Positions 17,940-26,536 of a stretch of DNA of 32,966 nucleotides are shown in pieces. Each line of letters starts with the position of its first letter. The first letter of the stretch is position 1. The notes under the pieces were generated by a model that was not told the origin of the DNA, searched no databases, and saw only the letters and a list, made by a program, of their open reading frames with translations. The stretch spans positions 1 to 32,966 of the forward strand of contig JADFQJ010000027.1 in NCBI GenBank assembly GCA_022561875.1, written 5' to 3'. The stretch comes from Bacteroidota bacterium. GTDB lineage: Bacteria; Bacteroidota; Bacteroidia; Bacteroidales; VadinHA17. The position numbers were made by a program, and so were the translations under genes.

Positions 17940-20900
17940 TTAAACTTTTTTAATGATAATCAGGATTTTAACATCGTCAAGCTCCAGATGATAGGCTTCT
18001 TCATCATTCAATTTATCAACCAGAACAACACTCAAAGCAAGTGTCTGTGAACCAATATAATCCGCATAATTTTCAATTGCAGAATTAATAGATTCTTGTT
18101 TTTGTATTTGAACATATATCTTATCAGTAACATTAAAGCCACTTTCTTTCCTGAGGTTCTGAATTCGATTAATAAACTCACGGGCAATACCTTCTTCTTT
18201 CAGTTCATATGTAACTGTAACATCCAAAGCGACAGTAAGCTGCCCTTCATTAGTAACCAGCCATCCCGGAATATCTTCTGAAGTGATCTCAACATCTTCA
18301 AGGGTTAATAATATTGATTCTCCATCTGCAATAAGTTCAAACCTGCCTTCTTTTTCAAGTTCCGTAATATTTTCAGGACTCATTTCAGCAATTGCAGAGG
18401 CAATAGACTTCATTAATTTTCCGTACCTGGGGCCAAGAGATTTAAAATCAGGTTTTATCTTTTTAACAAGAATATCTGATGTGTCGGTGATATATTCAAC
18501 ATCCTTTACATTTACTTCCGACAGAATAAGCTCCTTAACAGCATCGAATTTTTTCTTAAAATTATCATTTAGCACCGGGATCATGATCTTATTCAATGGC
18601 TGACGCACCTTTATATTTACCTTTCTTCGCAAACCGAGGATCATGGAAGATATTTTCTGTGCGATATCCATTCTGTCCTCGAGGTTTTTGTCGATGAGGT
18701 TGGGATCATGTTTTGGAAAACTGGTAAGATGCACAGACTCATTGTTATCCTTTCCCGTAGTCTCATCGAGATCTAAAAAAAGCATATCCATATAAAACGG
18801 AGCAATAGGAGCAGCCAGACGTGATACAACATCAAGGCATATATATAGGGTTTGATATGCGGCTATTTTATCGTTGTCGTATTTCCCTCCCCAGTATCGT
18901 TTACGATTCAGACGAACATACCAGTTGCTGAGATTTTCCAAAACAAAATCCTGAATGGCTCTTCCTGCCTTAGTAGGCTCATAATCAGTATAATATTCTT
19001 TAACATCTTTAATGAGACTGTTTAATAAGGAAATGATCCACCTGTCAATCTCGCCTCTTTCTTCCATAGGGATATTTTCTTCCTTATACCTGAAACCGTC
19101 AATATTGGCATATAGTGCAAAGAAGGAATATGTATTATAAAGAGTTCCGAAGAACTTCCGTTTTACCTCATCGAGTCCTGAAATATCAAATTTGAGATTG
19201 TCCCATGGTTGTGCGTTGGTGATCATGTACCATCTTAATGGGTCTGATCCGTGTTTTTCAATAGTGTCATACGGATCGACGGCATTTCCCAGTCTCTTTG
19301 ACATTTTATTACCGTTCTTATCAAGTACCAGTCCGTTTGAAATAATATTTTTATATGAAACGGAATCAAATAACATTACGGCAATTGCATGCAATGTAAA
19401 AAACCATCCACGTGTCTGATCAACCCCTTCGGCGATGAAATCAGCCGGATAAAAATTTTCAAACTCAGGGTCTTTCATTGCAAAAGGATAATGATGTTGT
19501 GCATACGGCATGCATCCCGAATCGAACCAAACATCAATCAGGTCAAGCTCACGGAACATTTTTTTACCTGATGCTGAAACAAGAATGATATTATCCACGA
19601 AAGGCCGGTGCAGATCGAAGCTGGAATAATTCTTTTGAGAAAAGTCTCCTTCCTGATAGTCGGCTAACGGGTTTTCTTTCATAAATCCTGCTTCCAGCGA
19701 TTTCCCGATCTCCTCTTTCAGTTCCGATACTGAGCCAATGCACTTTTCTTCTTTTCCGTCTTTTGTTAACCATATCGGTAAAGGAGTTCCCCAAAACCTT
19801 GAACGGGAAAGGTTCCAGTCAACAAGATTCTCAAGCCATTTCCCGAAACGCCCTGTACCTGTGGCAGCAGGTTTCCAGTTAATGGTTTTGTTGAGTTCTA
19901 TCATTCTTTCTTTGAGTGCAGTGGATTTAATAAACCATGAATCAAGGGGATAGTAAAGAATCGGCTTATCAGTTCTCCAGCAGTGTGGGTAATTGTGGAC
20001 ATACTTCTCGATCCTGAAAGCTCTTCCCTCATGTTTGAGTCTTACTGCAATATCAATATCAACGGATGTTTCATTATTTTCCAGTGAGTTATCATATTCA
20101 TTTCTAACGTAACGACCGGCAAATTCATTATAGATTTTTATATCGACATTATCATGAACAAACTTTTCATTAATTTCATCGATGCGAAAAAATCGTCCTT
20201 TCCTGTCCACAAGCGGGTTAACAGTTTGTTTTTTATCTTTTATGGTTAAAGAAGGGATATTGTTTTCCGCAGCAACTTTCTGGTCGTCGGCGCCAAAAGT
20301 TGGAGCGATATGAACTATTCCTGTCCCTTCCCCGGTTGTGACGAAATCACCTGTGATAACCCTGAATGCATTTTTTCCGGGATTTACCCATTTTAGCAGT
20401 TGTTCGTATCTGATCCCGGTCAATCTGTCACCTTTGAACTCATCAAGTACCTGGTAAGGAATATTTTTATCACCTTCATGATAATCTTCAAGTTTCAGAT
20501 CCTTATTTTTTTCAGGGAAAAAGTCATGTAACAGATCTTTTGCTAAAATTACAGTTATCGGGGATCCGTTATAAGCGTTAAAAGTTTTAATTTTGAGATA
20601 ATGAATATTTTTTCCGACAGCAAGAGCAGTGTTTGATGGCAGGGTCCAGGGAGTAGTAGTCCAGGCCAGAAAAAACAGATCCATGTTATCACCTGAGAAA
20701 AGAAATTTGGATTTTTCATCCTTGATCACCCTGAACTGGGATACAATGGTCGTATCTGTAATATCACGGTAGCAACCCGGTTGATTCAACTCATGACTGC
20801 TGAGTCCTGTGCCTGCAGCAGGGGAATAAGGCTGGATAGTATATCCTTTATATAACAATCCCTTGTCATGAATTTTTTTCAGCAGATACCATACTGATTC

Positions 20901-21374
20901 GATATACCTGTTATCGTATGTGATATAAGGTTCATCCATATTGATCCAGTAACCCATTTTCCGGGTAAGGTCTTCCCACTGGTCGGTATATTTCATCACA
21001 TCTTTTCTGCAGGCATCGTTATATTCTTCAATCGATATCTTTTTTCCGATATCTTCTTTTGTTATTCCAAGTCTTTGCTCAACACTGAGCTCGACAGGCA
21101 AACCGTGAGTATCCCAGCCTGCTTTTCGTTCAACATAATATCCTTCCATCGTTTTGAAGCGGCAGAAAATATCTTTTATGGCACGCGACATAACATGATG
21201 GATACCGGGTATGCCATTTGCAGAAGGGGGTCCTTCAAAAAAGATAAATGATTTATCCTTTTTTCTGCTGTCCAGGCTTTTTTGAAATGTATTCCTGTCA
21301 TCCCAAATTTTCAGAATCTTTTTATTGACCTGTGAAAGATTGAACTCTTTATACTCCGGAAATTTTTTGTTCAT
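17940..21374 (-). CDS. ileS: Isoleucyl-tRNA synthetase
   Basis: This large class I synthetase charges tRNA-Ile and edits misactivated valine. I choose ATG 21374 (MNKKFPEYKEFNLSQ), giving 1144 residues; the frame stays open 22 codons further upstream but that extension is not like the family. The HIGH site appears as GIHH in NGIPGIHHVMSRAIKDIFCR, followed by AGWDTHGLPVE; the second signature is KMSKR in NGNKMSKRLGNAVDP. The catalytic core is interrupted by the editing domain (TTPWTLPSNTALAV, GEGTGIVHIAPTFGADD). The C-terminal zinc-finger type of E. coli is absent, fitting the IleRS2-like form known from Bacteroidota. It heads the ileS, dksA-like, lspA cluster, 123 bp after a histidine kinase. 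Confidence 0.96.
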   Translation of the reverse strand: MNKKFPEYKEFNLSQVNKKILKIWDDRNTFQKSLDSRKKDKSFIFFEGPPSANGIPGIHHVMSRAIKDIFCRFKTMEGYYVERKAGWDTHGLPVELSVEQRLGITKEDIGKKISIEEYNDACRKDVMKYTDQWEDLTRKMGYWINMDEPYITYDNRYIESVWYLLKKIHDKGLLYKGYTIQPYSPAAGTGLSSHELNQPGCYRDITDTTIVSQFRVIKDEKSKFLFSGDNMDLFFLAWTTTPWTLPSNTALAVGKNIHYLKIKTFNAYNGSPITVILAKDLLHDFFPEKNKDLKLEDYHEGDKNIPYQVLDEFKGDRLTGIRYEQLLKWVNPGKNAFRVITGDFVTTGEGTGIVHIAPTFGADDQKVAAENNIPSLTIKDKKQTVNPLVDRKGRFFRIDEINEKFVHDNVDIKIYNEFAGRYVRNEYDNSLENNETSVDIDIAVRLKHEGRAFRIEKYVHNYPHCWRTDKPILYYPLDSWFIKSTALKERMIELNKTINWKPAATGTGRFGKWLENLVDWNLSRSRFWGTPLPIWLTKDGKEEKCIGSVSELKEEIGKSLEAGFMKENPLADYQEGDFSQKNYSSFDLHRPFVDNIILVSASGKKMFRELDLIDVWFDSGCMPYAQHHYPFAMKDPEFENFYPADFIAEGVDQTRGWFFTLHAIAVMLFDSVSYKNIISNGLVLDKNGNKMSKRLGNAVDPYDTIEKHGSDPLRWYMITNAQPWDNLKFDISGLDEVKRKFFGTLYNTYSFFALYANIDGFRYKEENIPMEERGEIDRWIISLLNSLIKDVKEYYTDYEPTKAGRAIQDFVLENLSNWYVRLNRKRYWGGKYDNDKIAAYQTLYICLDVVSRLAAPIAPFYMDMLFLDLDETTGKDNNESVHLTSFPKHDPNLIDKNLEDRMDIAQKISSMILGLRRKVNIKVRQPLNKIMIPVLNDNFKKKFDAVKELILSEVNVKDVEYITDTSDILVKKIKPDFKSLGPRYGKLMKSIASAIAEMSPENITELEKEGRFELIADGESILLTLEDVEITSEDIPGWLVTNEGQLTVALDVTVTYELKEEGIAREFINRIQNLRKESGFNVTDKIYVQIQKQESINSAIENYADYIGSQTLALSVVLVDKLNDEEAYHLELDDVKILIIIKKV

Positions 21375-21497
21375 CAGGTAACTTTTATTAACCGCTTTAA
21401 AATTAGTCCACAAAGATAGAGGTATGGAGGTAAAAAACAAAGAAGGAACATTTCAAAGACCTTAACTTACCCGTAACATTGCCTCACAATTTCTCTT

Positions 21498-22535
21498 TTA
21501 AGCTTTTTGTAAAGTGAAACCAAACGTGCTGCCTTTTTTAATCCTGCTGTGCACATGGAGGGTTTGTTTATGTGCTTCAATAATATGTTTTACAATTGCC
21601 AGCCCAAGACCGGTACCTCCCAGGTTACGAGACCTGCTACGATCAACACGGTAAAACCGTTCAAAAAGACGGGGGATATCCTCTTTTGTAATTCCAATGC
21701 CATCATCAGTTACTTCGATCAAAAGCTTTTTCCCCATGGCGGTAAATGAGATAGTTGTTGTTCCGTTTTTTTTACCATAATTGATAGAATTAACAACCAG
21801 ATTATTCAGTACCTGGTAAATTCTTTTTCTGTCAGCGTTTACAAATACCGGGTTATCAGAAGAATGTGTATGCTTTAAAGTAAACTTGTATTCTTTAGCC
21901 CTGATCTCCTGTGTTTCAAACACCTCTTCAACCAGCTTGACAATATTGAATTTTGTTTTCTCCAGCTTCAGCTTTCCGGATTCCAGGCTGGAAATAATTC
22001 CCAGGTCTTCAACAATTGAAATCATGCGATTAATACTTTTCTCCGTTCTTTCAAGGTACATTCGGTTTATATCAGGATCATCGATCCCACCATCGAGTAG
22101 CGTGAGAATATATCCCTGGATATTGAAAATAGGAGTTTTCAGTTCGTGCGAAACATTACCAAGATATTCCTTCCGGTATTTTTCCATTTGTTTTAAATGA
22201 GCTATTTCCTGTTTTCTGTCTTTTGCCCAGTCGATAACATCTTTCTCTGCAGTTGTAATAATATCTTTCGGTTTTTTTTCTTTTGAGGCTGATTCAGAAA
22301 TGTTTATATTATGAATTATTTTATAAACAGGAGTGATCTTATCTGTAATGAACCGTTGAACTATTTTTAATGTAATCCAGTTAAGTAATATGAACGCCAA
22401 TAAAAAAACAACAATAGCGATAAGCCAATTTTCAAGAATAGCATAATTGCTGAAGATTAAAAACAGTGTTAGAAAAATCAGTGAGGATATCAGGGAAATA
22501 AGAAAAGATATCTTTTTCGGAGATAAATCTTTCAT
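21498..22535 (-). CDS. Membrane sensor histidine kinase (PhoR-like)
   Basis: Two membrane segments (about 10-30 and 35-56) with only a few residues between them lead into a linker and then a HisKA domain with the H-box LGNVSHELKTP, phospho-acceptor His130. The HATPase domain follows with N-box LNNLVVNSINYG, VTDDGIGI, FERFYRVDRSRSR and GGTGLGLAIVKH. At 345 residues it has no periplasmic sensor domain, so it may sense the membrane or rely on partners. No response regulator lies next to it in this window: upstream is a divergent gene and downstream is ileS. Its partner and signal are unknown. Confidence 0.93.
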   Translation of the reverse strand: MKDLSPKKISFLISLISSLIFLTLFLIFSNYAILENWLIAIVVFLLAFILLNWITLKIVQRFITDKITPVYKIIHNINISESASKEKKPKDIITTAEKDVIDWAKDRKQEIAHLKQMEKYRKEYLGNVSHELKTPIFNIQGYILTLLDGGIDDPDINRMYLERTEKSINRMISIVEDLGIISSLESGKLKLEKTKFNIVKLVEEVFETQEIRAKEYKFTLKHTHSSDNPVFVNADRKRIYQVLNNLVVNSINYGKKNGTTTISFTAMGKKLLIEVTDDGIGITKEDIPRLFERFYRVDRSRSRNLGGTGLGLAIVKHIIEAHKQTLHVHSRIKKGSTFGFTLQKA

Positions 22536-22605
22536 AATAAAATGATAAAATGACTGAAAAACAAATTTAGGAAGAATTAAGTTATTTTGGGTAAAATTTA
22601 TAAGA

Positions 22606-23049
22606 ATGAGTAAACATCCTGAGAAAAGAATGGTTGAATTTATAAACAGCCATCATGTTCTGACGCTTGCAACATCAAAAAACAACCAGCCTTGGTGTGC
22701 GAATTGTTTTTATGTATATCTGGAAAAGGAAAATTGTTTTGTGTTTACGTCCGATCCTGACACCAAACATATTGGTGATACGGAGGAGCAGAATATGGTT
22801 GCGGGGTCTGTTGTTCTGGAAACGAAAGTGATTGGCAAAATCCAGGGCATACAGTTCAGGGGAAAGATTTACAGACCGGAAAAGGAATTGATGAAAAAAT
22901 CAAAAAAGGCTTATTTGAAAAGATTCCCTGTAGCTATGCTGATGAAAACCACCCTGTGGATTGTACGACTTACTTATATAAAAATGACTGATAACCGGCT
23001 GGGGTTTGGGAAGAAGATTGTTTGGAGCGAAGAAGTAAGAAGTAAATAG
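22606..23049 (+). CDS. YhbP-like (UPF0306) flavin split-barrel protein
   Basis: This 147-residue protein matches E. coli YhbP throughout: HHVLTLATSKNNQPWCANCFYVY at the start of the pyridoxamine-phosphate-oxidase-like split barrel, TSDPDTKHIGD, then VIGKIQGIQFRGKIYRP, AYLKRFPVAM, and the diagnostic KMTDNRLGFGKKIVW near the end. Members are expected to bind FMN; the substrate is unknown. The last residues (EEVRSK) and the TAG stop are read from GTAAGAA-type repeats that form the left arm of the S23 cassette, so the C terminus has probably been rewritten by that insertion. It is divergent from the histidine kinase across 70 bp. Confidence 0.85.
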   Translation: MSKHPEKRMVEFINSHHVLTLATSKNNQPWCANCFYVYLEKENCFVFTSDPDTKHIGDTEEQNMVAGSVVLETKVIGKIQGIQFRGKIYRPEKELMKKSKKAYLKRFPVAMLMKTTLWIVRLTYIKMTDNRLGFGKKIVWSEEVRSK

Positions 23050-23588
23050 TAGGTAGTAAATAGTAAGAAGAAAGAAAGAAGAAAGAAAAGAAATAATAGA
23101 AAAAAAAAGGCAAGAAAGAAAAATTTGGTTATAGAATCAATAATTAAAAAAAATTTTACATGGAGAATAAGAGAACATATCAAGGGTTCAAAGATCTAAT
23201 AGTATACCAGAAAGCATTTGCTCTGTCAATTGAAATATTTAATTTGACAAAGTCATTTCCAAAAGAAGAAAAGTACTCTCTTACAGATCAAATTCGCCGT
23301 TCTTCTAGATCAGTTGGCGCTAACATTGCGGAGTCATGGCCTAAAAGAAAGTATGAAAAAGCATTTATCGCTAAATTAATTGACGCTCAATCTGAAGCTT
23401 GTGAGACGATACATTGGCTTGATGAATCTCAAGCCCTGGGATATATTGAAAAAGAAAAGCTAAATGAACTCAATGAATTAACACTTGAAGTTCAAAGAAT
23501 GCTCGAAAGCATAATTCAAAATCCCGGAAAGTTTTGTTACTAACTTCTACTTACTATATACTTTTTACTACATACTTCTTACTTTTTC
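23031..23588. mobile_element. Inverted-repeat cassette carrying an S23/four-helix-bundle gene
   Basis: The left arm (23031-23070) is a heptamer array of GTAAGAA, GTAAATA, GTAGGTA, GTAAATA and GTAAGAA. The right arm (23543-23588) is its inverted counterpart, reading in reverse GTAAGAA, GTATGTA, GTAAAAA, GTATATA and GTAAGTA; about 32 of 38 positions match. The only gene inside is the S23 ORF, whose TAA stop abuts the right arm. No transposase is present. S23 proteins were first found in stem-forming intervening sequences of 23S rRNA genes, so this looks like an intergenic relative of those elements. Mobility is inferred, not shown. Confidence 0.55.
23160..23543 (+). CDS. Four-helix-bundle (S23 / 23S rRNA IVS) protein
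   Basis: This 127-residue protein has the signature of the S23 family: FKDLIVYQKAFALSIEIFNLTKSFP, SLTDQIRRSSRSVGANIAESW, AFIAKLIDAQSEACETIHWLDES, and a last helix LNELTLEVQRMLESII. It should be all-helical and oligomeric with no enzyme motifs. The family is known from intervening sequences in bacterial 23S rRNA genes and as scattered copies in Bacteroidota; it is related in fold to the Avd protein of diversity-generating retroelements. Its function is unknown. Here there is no rRNA or retroelement nearby. The gene lies between inverted heptamer arms, and its ATG follows an A-rich stretch. Confidence 0.88.
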   Translation: MENKRTYQGFKDLIVYQKAFALSIEIFNLTKSFPKEEKYSLTDQIRRSSRSVGANIAESWPKRKYEKAFIAKLIDAQSEACETIHWLDESQALGYIEKEKLNELNELTLEVQRMLESIIQNPGKFCY

Positions 23589-23642
23589 ATACGGCTATAA
23601 ATTAAAAATTACTATATTCCGGTTATTATAAAACAGCGAAAA

Positions 23643-24737
23643 ATGATATTAGTAACAGGAGCAACCGGACTTGTAGGCAGTCATTTGCTTTATGAATTGC
23701 TCAGCAAGGGAGAAAAGGTTAAAGCATTGAAGCGGCAATCAAGTGATACAAACCGTGTATTAAAAACATTAGGTTACTATACCGGTGAGCCTGAAAATCT
23801 TTTTTCGGGAATAGAATGGATTAACGGAGATGTAACAGACAGAGAAAGTCTGGACCCGGCTTTTCTTGATGTTGATAAAGTTTATCATGCTGCGGGAATG
23901 ATTTCGATGGACCCTGCTGATCGTGCTGAAATGGCCAGGATTAATATTGAGGGAACTGCAAACATAGTGAACCTGTGCGTTGAAAAGAAGATACGTAAAC
24001 TTTGCCATGTAAGTTCTGTAGCTGCTTTTGGTCATCGTGTACCTCCTGTCGTTGTGGACGAAAATGTTTCATGGAAAGCAGGTACGCACAAATTAACATA
24101 CAGGGTCACAAAATTCAATGCTGAAATGGAGGTTTGGCGGGGAATGGCTGAAGGACTGGAGGCGGTGATAGTTAACCCGTCAATCATTATTGGTCCGGGT
24201 GACTGGAGAAAAGGGAGTCCGGCTATGTTTGACAGAGTGGCGAAAGGATTAAAGTTCTATACACATGGTGTTACCGGTTATGTTGATGTCAGGGACGTTG
24301 CAAAAGCAATGATACTGCTGATGGAGAGCAGTGAAAAGGAAGAGCATTTTATTCTGAACTCAGAAAATCTGTCTTTTCAGGAATTATTTGAAATGATTGC
24401 TATTGAATTGAATAAACCGGTCCCGTCAATAGCAGCTACACGATTTATGACAGGACTGGCCTGGCGGCTGGATTATGCCAGGAAAAAGTTATTGGGAGGT
24501 ACCAGTTTAATAACCAGGGAGGCAGTTGCATCAGCTCATAAAGAAACCTTGTATTCGAATGAGAAGGTAAGGAAAGCGCTGGGGATTGATTTTATACCGA
24601 TACGGGAAAGTGTCATGAATACTGTGAGATGTTATTGTGAGTCGGGGGCGAAGAAGGCAGAAGGCGGAAGGCGGAAGGCGGAAGGCACAAGACGCAAGGC
24701 GCAAGACGCAAGACACAAGGCGGAAGGGAAGAAGTAA
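23643..24737 (+). CDS. NAD-dependent epimerase/dehydratase (extended SDR) with repeat-encoded tail
   Basis: This extended short-chain dehydrogenase/reductase has the Rossmann motif GATGLVGSH at 6-14, the Asp-containing INGDVTD segment, VYHAAGMIS, the catalytic Ser in HVSSVAAFG and YRVTK (YxxxK), and VNPSIIIGPGDWR. Members act on nucleotide sugars, steroids or flavonoid-like substrates, and the substrate here cannot be named. The native protein ends about residue 334. Residues 335-364 are read from GAAGGCG and CAAGACG heptamers and contain the same KKAEGGRRKAEG peptide found at the end of RNase R. The stop lies in a GTAAGAA unit. It is convergent with the Wzi-like gene, the spacer being entirely repeats. 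Confidence 0.88.
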   Translation: MILVTGATGLVGSHLLYELLSKGEKVKALKRQSSDTNRVLKTLGYYTGEPENLFSGIEWINGDVTDRESLDPAFLDVDKVYHAAGMISMDPADRAEMARINIEGTANIVNLCVEKKIRKLCHVSSVAAFGHRVPPVVVDENVSWKAGTHKLTYRVTKFNAEMEVWRGMAEGLEAVIVNPSIIIGPGDWRKGSPAMFDRVAKGLKFYTHGVTGYVDVRDVAKAMILLMESSEKEEHFILNSENLSFQELFEMIAIELNKPVPSIAATRFMTGLAWRLDYARKKLLGGTSLITREAVASAHKETLYSNEKVRKALGIDFIPIRESVMNTVRCYCESGAKKAEGGRRKAEGTRRKAQDARHKAEGKK

Positions 24738-24882
24738 GAAGGCGGAAGGCGGAAGGCAGAAGGGCAGAAGGCAGAAGGCAGAAGGCAGAAGGGAAGAGGA
24801 GAAGAAGAGAGCGGTGAGAGGTGAGAGGTGAGAGGTGAGTGAAGCAACCAGCAACCAGTAACCAGTAACCAGCGACCAGTAG
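24645..24882 (+). repeat. Composite heptamer array filling the SDR / Wzi-like spacer
   Basis: From inside the SDR gene to 2 bp before the stop of the convergent Wzi-like gene, the sequence is arrays of 7-bp units: GGCGGAA (24660-24685), CAAGACG/CAAGGCG (24687-24720), GGCGGAA/GGCAGAA (24740-24790), GAGGTGA (24813-24840) and CAGTAAC/CAGCAAC (24843-24880). The purine-rich strand is again the plus strand. Order and units match the block after rnr. Confidence 0.88.
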
Positions 24883-24884
24883 AA

Positions 24885-26471
24885 TTAAAATCCGAAATTA
24901 AACCCGAAGTTAAAGGTGTTTGTTTTGCCATACCAGAATGCCGGGCAATAATCTTCATTGCCGGTGACATTCCTGTGTGTATAGCCGGCAAACACAAATC
25001 CGTTGTTAATGATCTCATACCGGGCGGATAAGAAGAACATACTGCTTTCCCATTCAATCGATTCCATAAACGGAAGTCCAAGCCGGTAGGTTCCGAGTGC
25101 AGTGTAATCGGGTCCCTTTTGGGCATGAGTATAGCTTGCTTTCAGGAACAACCCACGCAACGGTTTGGCTTCAAGTGATAAGTAAAACTCTTTGCTGTTA
25201 TCGCGAAGATAATGTCCCAGGTTGAAACGGTTCGATTCAAAAGTTATTGTAGGCACATAATGCATAAATGTCAGCGGATTTGAACGGGTATATTCGGTTG
25301 TGAAAAAAACATTTCGAACAGGGAAATGATCAATCCTGAAACCCAGCTTTGTTGAAAAGAAGTTAGAGTGTTCTTCGGGCTTGAACATTCGTCCGATAGC
25401 CACTTCATCAATAAATAAAGAAGCATACAAATGGAGATTTTTTATTTGCCTTGAACTTATATCAAAAAACATCTGGGAATTCTGATTATCAATTCCCGGG
25501 CTCAGGGTGTGATCGATCGATTTAAAGAAAAACAGGGGAATTAAATATCCGGGATGTACCCCTATATCAGAATAAACAATTGAGTTCCCGACAGAGATAT
25601 TCAGTTTTTTTAAAGGTGTAAATGTGAAAAGGTTGGTTGCGATGAATTTCTTATAAAACACCTCCCTGTAATCTGTGCCGTAGCTGTTTACCAGGAAGTA
25701 TGATCTTGAACTGTCAACCACTTCCGAAACCAGCCATCCGTGAACATAGTTGAATTCAAACCAGGATACCGGCTTCAGGTTTACTTTAATATGGGCAAAA
25801 GAGGGAGTACGACCTGAAAAAATGTTCGAACCATTATAATTTGTGCCCCAGGTAAAATGATCCTTCACCAATCCTATCATTCCCCAATTCCATGAATAGG
25901 TTATCCCGCCCATCATTTCGCTGTAATCATATTGTGCTTTATAGTTTCCTCCTGTTCTCTGATTAAGAAAGCGATCCTCCGATAGTTTTTCGTTTTCATG
26001 ATTGTCTCTCAGACTGGCATAAAAGCCCCAGTGGTCACCGTAATATGCAAAAGCCTCTGCACCGTTCCAGCGATGCCATACCGCCCCGTTTTCGTTAGAC
26101 CAATATTGAATCCCGCCAATCGGGTTTATTGACAATGTAAAAACGGAGTCTTTTCTATATAACAGATCCAGACGTTTATCAAATTCCTTATCCGGTTTCA
26201 GTTCCTTATTAAAGTCTTTCAGGTAGAATATGAGGTCCTTTATTTGTCTCGGGTTTAAATTATCTTTTTGGCTTTCAATTTCCTGAAGCTTGTTGGCAAT
26301 GAATGTGCGTGAATATGGTTTATAAGCTGAATTCAAATTAATTATTTGGTTATTTGCCATCTCGTCCAGAAAATTATACAAGCTTGTGTTTGAAAGATGA
26401 TAGAAAACATTCTGTGCAGTAGAGGAAAAAAGGATTAGTAAAGATATTAATATAAGGAATGTTTTTCTCAT
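24885..26471 (-). CDS. Wzi-like outer-membrane beta-barrel (capsule assembly family)
   Basis: From ATG 26471 the protein is 528 residues and begins with a clean signal peptide (MRKTFLILISLLILFSSTAQ); nine extra codons upstream are possible but spoil this. The mature part opens with a helical region (about 30-110, LYNFLDEMANNQIINL, RTFIANKLQEIE) typical of the capsule-assembly Wzi family, then many short amphipathic beta strands ending in aromatic residues and a terminal NFGFNFGF, as outer-membrane barrels do. Wzi proteins anchor or help export surface polysaccharide. The sugar transferase two genes upstream fits that role. A general outer-membrane porin of another family is the alternative. 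Confidence 0.72.
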   Translation of the reverse strand: MRKTFLILISLLILFSSTAQNVFYHLSNTSLYNFLDEMANNQIINLNSAYKPYSRTFIANKLQEIESQKDNLNPRQIKDLIFYLKDFNKELKPDKEFDKRLDLLYRKDSVFTLSINPIGGIQYWSNENGAVWHRWNGAEAFAYYGDHWGFYASLRDNHENEKLSEDRFLNQRTGGNYKAQYDYSEMMGGITYSWNWGMIGLVKDHFTWGTNYNGSNIFSGRTPSFAHIKVNLKPVSWFEFNYVHGWLVSEVVDSSRSYFLVNSYGTDYREVFYKKFIATNLFTFTPLKKLNISVGNSIVYSDIGVHPGYLIPLFFFKSIDHTLSPGIDNQNSQMFFDISSRQIKNLHLYASLFIDEVAIGRMFKPEEHSNFFSTKLGFRIDHFPVRNVFFTTEYTRSNPLTFMHYVPTITFESNRFNLGHYLRDNSKEFYLSLEAKPLRGLFLKASYTHAQKGPDYTALGTYRLGLPFMESIEWESSMFFLSARYEIINNGFVFAGYTHRNVTGNEDYCPAFWYGKTNTFNFGFNFGF

Positions 26472-26536
26472 AATACTTTTTGGATTGGCAAGCATCATAA
26501 ACCACCAAAATATCTCTGTGATCTTTGTGTATGAAA

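Noticed and set aside
23031-24882. CRISPR array
   Set aside because: The tandem units are 7-8 bp, contiguous and degenerate, with no spacers, and no cas genes are present.
24531-25126. Long minus-strand frames rich in Leu, Pro, Ser, Cys and Phe over the SDR 3' end
   Set aside because: They are the antisense reading of the GAAGGCG and CAAGACG arrays, which are stop-free on that strand too; low complexity and overlap with supported genes argue against coding.
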